Below, in pieces: positions 37,144 through 46,719 of a stretch of 64,000 nt of DNA (position 1 is the stretch's first letter; every line of letters starts with the position of its first letter). Below the pieces are notes generated by a model. It saw only the letters and a list, made by a program, of their open reading frames with translations. It was not told the origin of the DNA and did not search any database. The stretch is from Aliikangiella maris. GTDB lineage: Bacteria > Pseudomonadota > Gammaproteobacteria > Enterobacterales > Kangiellaceae. The position numbers were made by a program, and so were the translations under genes. The stretch covers positions 62,001-126,000 of the forward strand of contig NZ_JBFDAH010000008.1 in the NCBI RefSeq assembly GCF_040719265.1. Direction: 5' to 3'.

Positions 37144-39123
37144 ATGGGAAAGCTAAAACAGGAAAATCATCTTCATTCAATAGAAACACCATTTGGTAAA
37201 GATGTACTAGTCTTAGATAAATGTACCGGATCCGAGTCCCTTTCAGATTTATATAGTTTTGACTTATCAATGGTTTCCGAAACGGAAGCATTAGATCCAA
37301 AAAAGATTATTGGCAAACCGGTTGGTATAACAGTCAATCTTGAAGACGGCAATAAACGTTACTTTCATGGCCGTATTGTAGAATTTCAATCGGGCGGCAC
37401 CATCCGCTCAGGAGAATTTCACCGTTATTATGCAACCTTGGTTCCTGAACTGTGGTTTACTCAAAAAACCCAGGATTGTAAGATTTTTCAAGATAAGTCA
37501 TTCAAAGAAATTATCGAGTATGTACTCGGTAAATATGGCATTTCGTACAAATTTGATTTAACTGGTAGCTATGCCAAACATGATTATTGTGTTCAGTTTA
37601 ATGAAAGTGACTATACATTTATTTGTCGTCTCATGCAGGAAGAAGGGCTGGTTTTTTATTTTGAACACAAAAAAAGTAGCCATCAGCTGATTATTACTGA
37701 CGATGTCAGTACCTTTAAAGAATGTGAAGAAGGGGCTGTCCATTTTTCACAGGGAAATGAAAACGATGCCGTGGTTGGTGTAAGAGGAAAATATAAGTTT
37801 TCAACCGGTACCCATTTTACTAAAAACTTCGATTTCAAAGCACCAAACAATATTCCAAGCGGATTCGAAAAAGTGGCTAAACCGCTTTTCCCGGATGTGT
37901 TAAACCACGAGATCTACAATTATCCAGGTGAAGGTCTGACTGCGGCAGATCTTAAAAAAGAATCAAAAATAAAAACGCAAGCATACAATAAAGAAAACTA
38001 TATTGTTGATGGTGCATCTGGCAATTATTCAATTAGTCCCGGTAAAAAATTTAAAATTACCGATTCGGCGCTAAAGCAACACAAAAATCAATTACTTCAA
38101 ATAGTGAATTGTCGCTATATTTTGATTGATGAAACACATCTAAACCAAGGATCGGCTGAGCGAAAATTTCATACATTATTTGAAACTGCTGAAGCCGGTA
38201 CGCCATATCGAGCAGGCAACCTTATCAAAAAGCCGCAAGTACCAGGAGTGCAATCAGCCATTGTAACGGGGCCTAAAGATCAAGAAATCTATGTAGATGA
38301 ATTTGGCCGAGTCAAAGTGCAATTCCATTGGGATAGAGACGGTAAATATGACGAAAAAAGTTCATGCTGGTTAAGGGTTTCACAGGCTTGGGCGGGTAAA
38401 AGCTGGGGAACATTCTTTCACCCTCGAATTGGTGATGAAGTTCTGGTTGATTTTATTGATGGTGATTTGGATAAGCCGATTGTAGTGGGACGTGTTTATA
38501 ATGGGAAGAATAAAACTTACTATTCATTACCAGAAAACAAGACTAAATCAGGGATTAAAACTCAATCGACACTAAAAGGAAGTAATACTAATTTCAATGA
38601 ATTCACTTTTGAAGATAAAAAAGGTGAAGAGAGAATTTATATCCATGCCGAGAAAAACATGGATACCGAAGTCGAAAATGATCAAACCTTAACAGTTGAT
38701 CATAACCGCGATAAAGTTGTAAAAAATGACCAATCTGAAAATATAGGGAACGACAAGTCAATAGAGGTTAAACGCCATCATACTGAAGGTGTTGGTGGTA
38801 ATATGTCTATTTCTGTAGACAAGAATCTGATTGAGAAAGTTAAAGTTGATTACACCGAAGATGTTGATCAGAATAAAAAATCAACAATTGGTAAAAATCT
38901 TGATGAAGATATCGGTGCAAATCACACTGAAAATGTTAAAGATGACTACATCTTAAATGCTAAACGCATACAAATGACCGCACGTGATGAGATTAGCATT
39001 AAAGTGGGTAGCGCGAGCATTTTAATGAAGAAAAATGGCGATATAACCATTCAAGGCAAGACAATCAACATTAAAGGTTCGGGCGATGTCATATTGAAGG
39101 GCAAAAATATCAAGGAAAATTAA
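37144..39123 (+). CDS. vgrG: T6SS spike protein VgrG (TssI)
   Basis: The 659-aa protein has gp27-like N-terminal domains (SLSDLYSFDLSMVSE, YCVQFNESDYTFICRLMQEE), the gp5 OB-fold (VDEFGRVKVQFHWDRDG, CWLRVSQAWAGKSWG) and a C-terminal triple-stranded beta-needle rich in Asp, Asn and Val repeats. No toxin domain is fused at the end, so cargo must be carried by partner proteins. The four genes that follow form its tip and cargo module. Confidence 0.97.
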   Translation: MGKLKQENHLHSIETPFGKDVLVLDKCTGSESLSDLYSFDLSMVSETEALDPKKIIGKPVGITVNLEDGNKRYFHGRIVEFQSGGTIRSGEFHRYYATLVPELWFTQKTQDCKIFQDKSFKEIIEYVLGKYGISYKFDLTGSYAKHDYCVQFNESDYTFICRLMQEEGLVFYFEHKKSSHQLIITDDVSTFKECEEGAVHFSQGNENDAVVGVRGKYKFSTGTHFTKNFDFKAPNNIPSGFEKVAKPLFPDVLNHEIYNYPGEGLTAADLKKESKIKTQAYNKENYIVDGASGNYSISPGKKFKITDSALKQHKNQLLQIVNCRYILIDETHLNQGSAERKFHTLFETAEAGTPYRAGNLIKKPQVPGVQSAIVTGPKDQEIYVDEFGRVKVQFHWDRDGKYDEKSSCWLRVSQAWAGKSWGTFFHPRIGDEVLVDFIDGDLDKPIVVGRVYNGKNKTYYSLPENKTKSGIKTQSTLKGSNTNFNEFTFEDKKGEERIYIHAEKNMDTEVENDQTLTVDHNRDKVVKNDQSENIGNDKSIEVKRHHTEGVGGNMSISVDKNLIEKVKVDYTEDVDQNKKSTIGKNLDEDIGANHTENVKDDYILNAKRIQMTARDEISIKVGSASILMKKNGDITIQGKTINIKGSGDVILKGKNIKEN

Positions 39124-39124
39124 T

Positions 39125-39724
39125 ATGTCAGTTGTTAAACCATTTAAGAAAAAGTCTGATAATCAATCATTCAATTTGCAACCGTTAACGGTTGTTGGCG
39201 AAATTGTTTCAGTGAATGAAAATGGTATCGCTTTTATTGATTATCCTCAAAATACTACAGGCCCCATTCAGGCTCGTTCGGTGTTAACGGCTCAACAGCA
39301 ATCTGGGTTTGAAGCGCTACCCGTAACGGTATTACTCGTATTTGAAGATGCAGATCCACAAAAACCAATTATTACGGGTATTATCAATGAAACACTCTTT
39401 GCGCCTAAAATACCTGATATTGAAGAAACTGAAGCAGAAGATACGAAAATAAAAGAGTCAGATAATAGTAAAGCGCAATCACAGCAACTTTTAGGGCAAC
39501 CCCTATTAGAAGAAGCACTTGAGTTTCCAACTGATACTGCAAAAACAATGCGAGTTGATGGTAAAAAAGTGGTGTTCGATGCCAAGGAAGAAATCCTATT
39601 TCAATGTGGAAAAAGCTCGATATTACTAACAAAAAGTGGTCGTATTATTATCAAGGGAACTCATTTGGTCAGTCGCTCAACTGCGAGTAATAAAATAAAA
39701 GGTAGTAGTGTTAGTATTAACTAG
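39125..39724 (+). CDS. DUF6484-type VgrG-associated protein
   Basis: The 199-aa protein has an OB-like N-terminal part (residues 20-100, VGEIVSVNENGIAFIDYPQN) and a C-terminal beta-strand repeat region (ILFQCGKSSILLTKSGRIIIKG) resembling the needle end of VgrG. The frame begins one nt after the vgrG stop codon. Proteins of this kind occur beside vgrG and DUF4150 genes and may cap or extend the spike. The central acidic segment (EETEAEDTKIKESD) is variable linker. Confidence 0.75.
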   Translation: MSVVKPFKKKSDNQSFNLQPLTVVGEIVSVNENGIAFIDYPQNTTGPIQARSVLTAQQQSGFEALPVTVLLVFEDADPQKPIITGIINETLFAPKIPDIEETEAEDTKIKESDNSKAQSQQLLGQPLLEEALEFPTDTAKTMRVDGKKVVFDAKEEILFQCGKSSILLTKSGRIIIKGTHLVSRSTASNKIKGSSVSIN

Positions 39725-39750
39725 CTTTTTTCAATTAATAGGGTTTTGCT

Positions 39751-40209
39751 ATGGGTGTTACAGTTGGCGTAAATAATTTGTCGGTAGTACATAAAGGTAG
39801 TGGCGGTATGACGCCATGTTTTCCTGATGTTTGTAAAACACCGACTCCGGGCGGACCAGTTCCGATTCCATACCCTAATATTGCTCGTTCTTCTGATTCT
39901 GCAAAAACAGCCAAAAAAGTATTTTGCGATGGGAACCCAGTTTGCGTAAAAACATCAAATTTTAAAACTAGCGTAGGCGATGAGCCCGGTGTTGTAAAGG
40001 GCATTGTATCTAGCAAGGTTAAGGGTATTGCTGAATTTGTAAATTATTCGTTTGATACAAAAGTTGAAGGAAAAAATGTACCTAGAGCATTTGATTTAAT
40101 GCTGCATAATAATAAAAATACGGCACCATTTCCGGTGATTCAAAAACCGATTATTAATATTCCTCGAATTGAAGAGGTAAAATGCCTAGTCTGTAATAAA
40201 AAGCTCTAA
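39751..40209 (+). CDS. DUF4150 PAAR-like tip protein
   Basis: The 152-aa protein carries the DUF4150/PAAR-like signature with MTPCFPDVCKTPTPGGPVPI and PYPNIA, and conserved cysteines. PAAR-like proteins sharpen the VgrG spike and attach effectors. No toxin domain is fused; the short C-terminus ends with a CLVCNKKL motif. Confidence 0.88.
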   Translation: MGVTVGVNNLSVVHKGSGGMTPCFPDVCKTPTPGGPVPIPYPNIARSSDSAKTAKKVFCDGNPVCVKTSNFKTSVGDEPGVVKGIVSSKVKGIAEFVNYSFDTKVEGKNVPRAFDLMLHNNKNTAPFPVIQKPIINIPRIEEVKCLVCNKKL

Positions 40210-40275
40210 GTTACATTTTTAAATTTGGCGCATACCAATTACATTTTATAGTTTATATCGTTTACGGGTAACATT

Positions 40276-41418
40276 TTGAGTTCGCATAATATCTACTTTT
40301 CAGGAATTGGTCTGTGCTCGCCCATTGCAGGTTTTAAAGATGCCTGTGCCGCCTTTTATGCAGGACTCAATCGATTTGACACTTTTGATACGATGGCCAA
40401 TCAATCTGAAGATGCGGTCAATATATCAATTGCACCGGCGGCAACTAATCTCGAAGGCTATCAAGGCGTCGCTAAAACTGTAAAAATGCTTAATATGGCA
40501 TTTGATGATTTGTGTGATAATCTAAAAGCACCACTGCCACAAAATGACCTTTGTATACTCACTGCAATGCCCGAACCTCAACATCGACAATTAGCGCTGA
40601 CTAATCAGCAGCAATCGTGGCAAGAGCAGCTTAATTCATATATTTCTATGATTACCATGCCACTGTTTAACAAGTTAGCAGCGGATAATCCGGTATTGTC
40701 ATCTGCTCCTATGCAGTGGGTGTTTGGCGATAGAGTGGCTTTTGCCAGAATTTTAAATAAAGCTATTCAATTAATTAATGAAGGTAGTTACCAGCATTGT
40801 CTTCTAATGGTTGCTGATAGCCTGATTAATCGGGCTAATCTTGATACATTGCAAGATGCGCAACAAGTTAAAACTGATAATAATCCGGTTGGTTTTATTG
40901 CTGGGGAAAGCGCAGCAATGATTTTATTGTCGAATCAGGCAATTGGTGAACATGCTTTTTCATTGAATATCCAAGTTGCCAGTGATGAATCAACCATCGA
41001 GCAGGCAATTGCGCAAGTCGAACCGCAAACTCCTGATGAAGAAAACGAGCAACAAATTCAACTTGAAAGAAATTTATGGCAAGGTGAAAAGCTCATGCCA
41101 TTAATTAAGCAACTGATTTCGCAAAATTATGAGAATCAGTGGTTTCCGCGTTGTTTTTCTGATATTAACGGAACCGAGTATCGAGCAGTTGAATTTGGTA
41201 ATTTACAAGTGAAATTAAAGCAAGCCTATCCAAAAGCTTATTTTATGCAGCCACTGATCCCATCACTGAGTTTTGGTGAGCAAGGTACAATGACGGGGCC
41301 TTTAGCTTTTGCTTGTGCAATTGCAGGAATGCAGCGTGGCCTGGCTAGACACAATGAAATGTTGATTACTTTGTCAGAACAGTCTGGCAAAAGAGCTGCT
41401 ATTGCGTTGCGGATGTAA
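40276..41418 (+). CDS. Catalytically degenerate ketosynthase-fold protein of the vgrG module
   Basis: The 380-aa protein is thiolase-like and recalls beta-ketoacyl synthases in layout (FSGIGLCSPI at the start, VGFIAGESAAMILL in the middle, SFGEQGTMTGPLAFACAIAG near the end). The nucleophilic Cys region (here QWVFGDRVAFAR) and the two catalytic His motifs (here DINGTEYRA and FGEQGTMTG) are all altered, so it is unlikely to condense acyl chains. Similar pseudo-enzymes occur between DUF4150 and effector genes in T6SS loci; an effector-loading role is inferred. Translation starts at TTG. Confidence 0.7.
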   Translation: MSSHNIYFSGIGLCSPIAGFKDACAAFYAGLNRFDTFDTMANQSEDAVNISIAPAATNLEGYQGVAKTVKMLNMAFDDLCDNLKAPLPQNDLCILTAMPEPQHRQLALTNQQQSWQEQLNSYISMITMPLFNKLAADNPVLSSAPMQWVFGDRVAFARILNKAIQLINEGSYQHCLLMVADSLINRANLDTLQDAQQVKTDNNPVGFIAGESAAMILLSNQAIGEHAFSLNIQVASDESTIEQAIAQVEPQTPDEENEQQIQLERNLWQGEKLMPLIKQLISQNYENQWFPRCFSDINGTEYRAVEFGNLQVKLKQAYPKAYFMQPLIPSLSFGEQGTMTGPLAFACAIAGMQRGLARHNEMLITLSEQSGKRAAIALRM

Positions 41419-41458
41419 TTGGGCTGGTGAAAAGTAAAATAAAGGAGAGGAATAGTTT

Positions 41459-42415
41459 ATGTCATCAGAAATGATAGTTTATCTCGAACGTTACGCAGAA
41501 GATGCCAGTCCTGTGGCGTTGAACGATGCGCTTAGAGCCATTTTTTTATTTCAAGAGCCGGGCAAGTGGCGAAAAGCTGATGAGCAAAAAGCAAAAAAGA
41601 AGAAAAAAACTGAAGCGGATGAGAATGGTGTTCATATAGCGAGTAATAGTGAACTTGCAGCCAATTTATCTAAAACAGGTAGGGGAAAGCAATACCTGCA
41701 AAATTTTAGTGATTATATTAAAGGTGATGGAAGTAGAAATAAAATTTACAAAGAGGTAAGTGAAAATGCATCGGTATTGTGGGGGGATAAACCGCACATG
41801 ATGGCGTTTTTTAAAAATTATTGTTTGCTTGGGCAGTTTGAATGTAATTTTAATGTGAAGGCCAAGTTAGATAGAAAATATAATGGTACTTCTAAAATAG
41901 TAGTTTCAGGAACGAGTAAACCTTATAAATGGGAAGGGCATCATCTGATCCCTGGTGAAGCTTTTTATACTAAAGACAGTAATGGGGCATTTACTGAGGA
42001 ACAGTTAAAAATATTAAGAACTTGTGAATATGATATTAATAATGGACATAACTTAATTGCCTTGCCGACTAATTATATGGATATGTTTCAGCCAGTGCAT
42101 AATTTGATTCAGCATCCGAGTAATCATTCTAATTATACTAAGAGGGTGGTGGATGAGATGGAGAAAGTTGCTGATAACCTTAATAAAGCAATAAAATCTG
42201 CTGAGGAAGATCATCCTGATATAAAAGTTGAAATTGCTGAAAAGCTTACCGCATTAGAAGATGATTTATGGGATTTGCTTATAAGGCTAGGTAAAGCCGT
42301 TGTTACTTCTAAAGTTGCTAAAATACGCTTGAGATTAAGCCGTGAAGATGCCAAGTTAGTTAAATTTAAAGCAAGCTCTGCTGATACAGAATATCAGTTT
42401 GGAGCATTAGCCTGA
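41459..42415 (+). CDS. Putative T6SS nuclease effector (HNH/AHH-type)
   Basis: The 318-aa protein contains a His-Me finger-like core around residues 162-230: GHHLIPGEAF, then DINNGHNLIALP, then a His/Asn-rich HPSNHSNYTKRV block. This follows the AHH/HNH toxin pattern in which paired His residues bind metal and cleave DNA or RNA. The N-terminal part has a Lys-rich tract (KAKKKKKTEA), and a helical coiled tail (235-300) follows the core. It sits directly after the spike-tip genes and before two immunity-like genes, as expected for T6SS cargo. Confidence 0.75.
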   Translation: MSSEMIVYLERYAEDASPVALNDALRAIFLFQEPGKWRKADEQKAKKKKKTEADENGVHIASNSELAANLSKTGRGKQYLQNFSDYIKGDGSRNKIYKEVSENASVLWGDKPHMMAFFKNYCLLGQFECNFNVKAKLDRKYNGTSKIVVSGTSKPYKWEGHHLIPGEAFYTKDSNGAFTEEQLKILRTCEYDINNGHNLIALPTNYMDMFQPVHNLIQHPSNHSNYTKRVVDEMEKVADNLNKAIKSAEEDHPDIKVEIAEKLTALEDDLWDLLIRLGKAVVTSKVAKIRLRLSREDAKLVKFKASSADTEYQFGALA

Positions 42416-42446
42416 AATTAAAAGTAAGCAATAAGAGAGAACAAAA

Positions 42447-43037
42447 ATGAGCTTTTGGGTTTTATTTAGTACTAATAATGATGATGGTGTTTATTTGAAC
42501 TATGAGCCAGAAAATGGACCTGATGGTTATATGTATTATGAAGGAGTTTCTTTATTAAAAGATTTTCCCGTACAAGAACAGGCTATTATGGCCTATCATC
42601 CTGAATATACCACAAGCCCTAAATTACATGACTTTGTTGAATCTAGAAAACGCTTCCATGTTATTAATCACAAGGTTAGAATTATTTTTGAAAAGTTAAA
42701 ACTCCCTAGTTTGGAGTATTTGCCGATTAGTATTGTTGATACTAATCAAAAAATAGTTTCTCAAGATTATTGTATTTTGAATCTATTAAAAATTGTAGAG
42801 TTTATTGATATGGAACATTCTGAATATCGGCAAGACAGACTTGATAGAGGTCAAATATCTAGAATGAAAAAGCTAGTTATTAAAAAAGATATTCCCGCTG
42901 ATGCTAAGTTATTCCGCGACCCTAATATGATGGACCGTGTTTTTATTCACGATGATGTGAAAGCCGCATTAGAAGCCGAAAATATTACTGGTTATAAATT
43001 AATGCCTGCAGATGGTTGGGAAGGATTTGATTTTTAG
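42447..43037 (+). CDS. Imm11-like immunity protein, copy 1
   Basis: The 196-aa protein ends in a segment typical of Imm11/DUF1629 immunity proteins (AKLFRDPNMMDRVFIHDDV, then TGYKLMPADGWEGF). It probably binds and blocks the upstream nuclease effector in the cytoplasm, as no signal peptide is present. It is 31 nt downstream of the effector gene and has a close paralogue 26 nt further on. Confidence 0.72.
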   Translation: MSFWVLFSTNNDDGVYLNYEPENGPDGYMYYEGVSLLKDFPVQEQAIMAYHPEYTTSPKLHDFVESRKRFHVINHKVRIIFEKLKLPSLEYLPISIVDTNQKIVSQDYCILNLLKIVEFIDMEHSEYRQDRLDRGQISRMKKLVIKKDIPADAKLFRDPNMMDRVFIHDDVKAALEAENITGYKLMPADGWEGFDF

Positions 43038-43063
43038 TTTTTTAAAAAGGGATTGAGTGGTTC

Positions 43064-43654
43064 ATGAGCTACTGGGTTTTATTTAGTACCAATTTTGATG
43101 ATGGTGTTTATTTAAAGGATGAACCAGAAAGGGGACCTGAGGACTTTGAGTATTTTAGTGGAAAAACACTAATAAATAGCTTCCCTACACAAGATCAAGC
43201 TATTATGAAATATCATCCTGAATATACAACGAGTCCTAAATTACATGATTTTGTGGAATCGATGAATCGGTTTCATATTATAAATAATAAAGTTAGATCT
43301 GTTTTTGAAAAACTAAAACTCTCTAATTTGGAATACTTGCCTATTAGCATTAAGGATAATAACCAACAGTTAGTTTCACAAGATTATTATATTTTAAATC
43401 CATTAGGGAGCGTCAATTTTATCGATATGGAGAAGTCGGAATATACAATTGATGATTTTGATGAAACACAAATTGATTTTATTCAAAAATTAATTGCTAA
43501 AAAAGATATTCCTGAAAGTGCACGATTATTTAGAGCAAGTACCATGATGGATCGTATCTTTATTCACGATGATGTTAAAGAAGCATTAGAAGCTGAAAAT
43601 ATTACTGGTTATAAATTAATGCCTGCGGATGGTTGGGAAGGATTTGATTTTTAA
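43064..43654 (+). CDS. Imm11-like immunity protein, copy 2
   Basis: This 196-aa paralogue of the preceding gene has the same length, with identical start pattern (YWVLFSTN, DDGVYL) and identical last residues (ENITGYKLMPADGWEGFDF). The middle portion (residues 75-155) differs more. It may protect against a variant effector carried by related strains. It appears to be a tandem duplication with later divergence. Confidence 0.7.
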   Translation: MSYWVLFSTNFDDGVYLKDEPERGPEDFEYFSGKTLINSFPTQDQAIMKYHPEYTTSPKLHDFVESMNRFHIINNKVRSVFEKLKLSNLEYLPISIKDNNQQLVSQDYYILNPLGSVNFIDMEKSEYTIDDFDETQIDFIQKLIAKKDIPESARLFRASTMMDRIFIHDDVKEALEAENITGYKLMPADGWEGFDF

Positions 43655-43750
43655 ACACTAATAATCTGAAAATAATATAAACTCAAAATTAATTGCAATA
43701 ACTTGATAAGTTATTGCTTTTATTCTGTTAGTAAAAAGGAAAAAATAAAA

Positions 43751-44611
43751 ATGGAAATAAAAAAGAACACATTTGAACTCTATATAGAGAAAGCAACTAA
43801 AGCTTTTGTTAAAGAAATATTACGCTATAAACCCAAACCATATCAAAGACTATATTTATCAGCAAATTATAGAGGTGAATTTGGCCGTTTTGCATTAGGA
43901 TTAACTGAAGATATTAAAGACTATTACTGGGAATATATTGGAGAGTGTGAAAGTTGGGATGATGACTTAAATTCTCGAATTTGTAGTGATGTTGGTCGCC
44001 AATATAGCTGGCTTATTTATGATGAAGAGTCTGATGATTATGAGGACAATGAAGAAAATAGAGAAATATTAAATGGCTATTTTGAGTGGCATGCATTGGC
44101 ACAAGTAGCCATAGAATTACTCAATAAAAATGAACTAAAAGAATACTTTGGTTCGATTTCTTACATTGAAATTGAATCTCCTTATTCGATTGTAAAATTT
44201 GACCATCACATACCAGACCTTAAGGAAAGAAAAGCAATAATAAATCAAATGGTTGCAACGTCTGAATATCAAGAGCGATTATTAGATGGATGGGGAAACA
44301 CATACAACGGCCAAATCATTGACCCATTTCTATCAAAGTTTTTCTCAACTAAAAAGTTAGACCTGATTAATCAGATAAATGCAGCTAAACTGGCTTCTCC
44401 TGAGCATGTACCACAAGAAGTAAGTGTAAGTATTTTCGAAAACTTTAAAAATGGTGCATCATCATTAGAAATGAGAAAAAGGTTTCATCAACAAGAAACA
44501 GAAGGACAATGGGCTGGTTATTGGATTCATAATATGAGATATGGATGGATTGCTTACTATCAGGTAAGAGACGATAACTCGATTATATTAGGTACTATTT
44601 GTAGAAATTAA
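43751..44611 (+). CDS. Uncharacterised protein, possible orphan immunity protein
   Basis: I do not recognise this 286-aa protein. It is soluble and acidic, with many Tyr and Trp, an Asp/Glu-rich patch (YDEESDDYEDNEEN), and a C-terminal region (QWAGYWIHNMRYGWIAYYQV). The ATG at 43751 follows AAAAGGA; the frame runs back to 43703 without a ribosome-binding site. Its place between immunity genes suggests a further immunity or accessory protein. No toxin domain is visible. Confidence 0.55.
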   Translation: MEIKKNTFELYIEKATKAFVKEILRYKPKPYQRLYLSANYRGEFGRFALGLTEDIKDYYWEYIGECESWDDDLNSRICSDVGRQYSWLIYDEESDDYEDNEENREILNGYFEWHALAQVAIELLNKNELKEYFGSISYIEIESPYSIVKFDHHIPDLKERKAIINQMVATSEYQERLLDGWGNTYNGQIIDPFLSKFFSTKKLDLINQINAAKLASPEHVPQEVSVSIFENFKNGASSLEMRKRFHQQETEGQWAGYWIHNMRYGWIAYYQVRDDNSIILGTICRN

Positions 44612-44665
44612 GCATTGGCTAATAAAGCAATGATGCTATCAGTTAAAATTGACTAATTAATGCTT

Positions 44666-44688
44666 CTGCTAATAGCTTTTATTAGCAG
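44666..44688 (+). terminator. Hairpin downstream of the 43751-44611 gene
   Basis: CTGCTAATA-GCTTT-TATTAGCAG is a perfect 9-bp stem 54 nt after the stop codon, followed by TTTAATCCC. It is probably a weak intrinsic terminator separating the immunity cluster from the next genes. Confidence 0.55.
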
Positions 44689-44797
44689 TTTAATCCCGTC
44701 AAATCCACCACAGTAATAAGTCTTTTTACCCAATTCATGATAAAATATTGCCCATTATCAATACATAATTCAATAAAAATTGACGATAGAGAAAAAA

Positions 44798-45634
44798 ATG
44801 GTTAATGATGATTTAAAAGGGTTTCAAGTCAGTTCTCAATACCAGCTCAATGAAATGAAAGGAATGCTTGACCTGAGCGAGCCTTGGCTAGAGTTTAAAA
44901 CTACTGCAAGAGAAATATGTGACCACTTTTTAACATTATCGGCGGCTTCATTATTGGCTGATATGAAGCCCTCGATGTTTATCTTAAACTTGAGTCGTAG
45001 CGCAGAAAACTGGCGAAGATTTCTAACTACCGCTGCTAAACATTACCAACAGCAACCTACCCTTAATTACAATACGCCGCTTTATGCCGCCATAATTGCT
45101 AATAATCACCAAGTATTACAAAATATAGAAACGGCACTACCAATAAACCCAGTAAAAAATGAAGAATATGATGACAACTTTTACTTTAGCTGGGTAATGT
45201 TATTACTGACTATAAATGAAAAACATTCGCCAGGCTCTACATTTAATGAAAAAAATATCAGTCATTTATGTCAAACTCAACTCAACAAATTCTTAGAAAT
45301 TGATACTACAGATTATCGAAGTAGTTTACTTAAAGCCTTGCTGTCAATGGACGATAAAACCGAAGAAGATTTTTGGATTGCTTTTGCTGATGGTGTGTTT
45401 AATTATGATATGCAGGTTACTAAAAAAGTGCAATCAATCGCAACCAAAGTGAGTCAATTTATTGCGCATCGATTTATTTGGTTTGAAGGGTTAGCATGGC
45501 TTACATTGGCTAGAAAAAAAGGCTTTACTGTACAATCTGCTAATTATAAATACTGTCCCGATGAAGTGTTTGAGCCGATTGAATTTCAGTACCAGAATGA
45601 TTGGTTGCTTATTCCAATGATTGAAAAGGAATAA
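44798..45634 (+). CDS. Imm49-family-like protein
   Basis: The 278-aa helical protein has the hydrophobic and aromatic pattern of the Imm49 family (LTLSAASLLADMKPS, NYNTPLYAAIIANNHQVL, FIAHRFIWFEGLAWL). Imm49 proteins are predicted immunities frequently found beside DUF2169 genes. The ATG at 44798 is used; a TTG six codons earlier is possible. No partner toxin is adjacent on the left, so it may be an orphan. It is 2 nt from the following DUF2169 gene. Confidence 0.65.
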   Translation: MVNDDLKGFQVSSQYQLNEMKGMLDLSEPWLEFKTTAREICDHFLTLSAASLLADMKPSMFILNLSRSAENWRRFLTTAAKHYQQQPTLNYNTPLYAAIIANNHQVLQNIETALPINPVKNEEYDDNFYFSWVMLLLTINEKHSPGSTFNEKNISHLCQTQLNKFLEIDTTDYRSSLLKALLSMDDKTEEDFWIAFADGVFNYDMQVTKKVQSIATKVSQFIAHRFIWFEGLAWLTLARKKGFTVQSANYKYCPDEVFEPIEFQYQNDWLLIPMIEKE

Positions 45635-45636
45635 CA

Positions 45637-46695
45637 ATGGCACAAGTACAAGTCAATAACGCGACAGTTATGCAGCATGAAATGTTATTTTTAACAGATA
45701 AAAATGCATCGCTAATACTTTCTTTAGTGGTTAAGGGAACATTCGATTTACTACCAAAAAGCGAAGAAGGAATAGAATGTGAACTAAAGTTTGCTGAACA
45801 ACAGCGCCCTGTTAATCTCGACGGAGAATATGTTGCTCAGCCAGAAAGCTCGAGTTATCTCTATGAACCAGAAACTGCTTATACCAAGCCCACCACTGAT
45901 ATAGTTGTCATTGGTGACGCAGTATCAGGCCGCGGGCCAGTTAGGGCGCTAACAGTCGATATAAAAGTTGGCCAGTTACAAAAGAAGCTGATGGTTTTTG
46001 GCGATAGACAGTGGATTAAACAGTCATCCAGCTACAGGATATCGACACCAGAACCTTTTGAATCATTACCGCTTATTTATGAGAACGCTTTTGGAGGTTG
46101 GGATAGACGGGATAGTGATGAAAGCAATCATCATTTTGAAGCACGTAATTCCGTAGGAAAAGGATTTTACCATCCTGAGGTTACAAAGAAAAATATTGAT
46201 AGCGAGCTGCCGTTATACTTACCAAATATAGAAAACCCTGAGCAATTGATTCAAAAAATTACAGACACACCTGAGCCCGCCGGTTGTGGGTTCACACTAC
46301 CTCATTGGCAACCTAGAGTGACTCTTGCAGGCACTTATGATGAGCAATGGCTAACTACAAAAAGTCCATTATTGCCTGATGATTTTCGATCTGATTTTTT
46401 TAATGCAGCGAGTCCAGGATTGATCGCACCAAAATATTTATGTGGTGATGAAAAGGTTCAAATTAGCAATATGACTAGAAATGGATTATTGATTTTTGAA
46501 TTACCCAAGCTTAATCCATACTGCTCAATTGAATTAACTGATAGTGATAACCCTATGCCGTTACTGCTTGATACCGTAATTATTAATTTAAAAAATCAAC
46601 AAGTAGAATTAATTTGGCGAAACTATTTAACTGTTTTAGGGACACACAGTGTCCAATCTGTTGATATAAGCTATACCAACAAGTTTGATATTTAA
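45637..46695 (+). CDS. DUF2169-type T6SS effector adaptor
   Basis: The 352-aa protein matches DUF2169: ILSLVVKGTFDLLP near the start, GYVA-like and PTTDIVVIGDAVS, then PLIYENAFGGWDRRD, and PGLIAP. DUF2169 proteins serve as adaptors or chaperones that load effectors onto PAAR/VgrG. It follows the Imm49-like gene by 2 nt. No effector is fused or immediately downstream, which is unusual for this family. Confidence 0.85.
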   Translation: MAQVQVNNATVMQHEMLFLTDKNASLILSLVVKGTFDLLPKSEEGIECELKFAEQQRPVNLDGEYVAQPESSSYLYEPETAYTKPTTDIVVIGDAVSGRGPVRALTVDIKVGQLQKKLMVFGDRQWIKQSSSYRISTPEPFESLPLIYENAFGGWDRRDSDESNHHFEARNSVGKGFYHPEVTKKNIDSELPLYLPNIENPEQLIQKITDTPEPAGCGFTLPHWQPRVTLAGTYDEQWLTTKSPLLPDDFRSDFFNAASPGLIAPKYLCGDEKVQISNMTRNGLLIFELPKLNPYCSIELTDSDNPMPLLLDTVIINLKNQQVELIWRNYLTVLGTHSVQSVDISYTNKFDI

Positions 46696-46719
46696 TTACT
46701 ATTAAAAGCGAATATTTTA

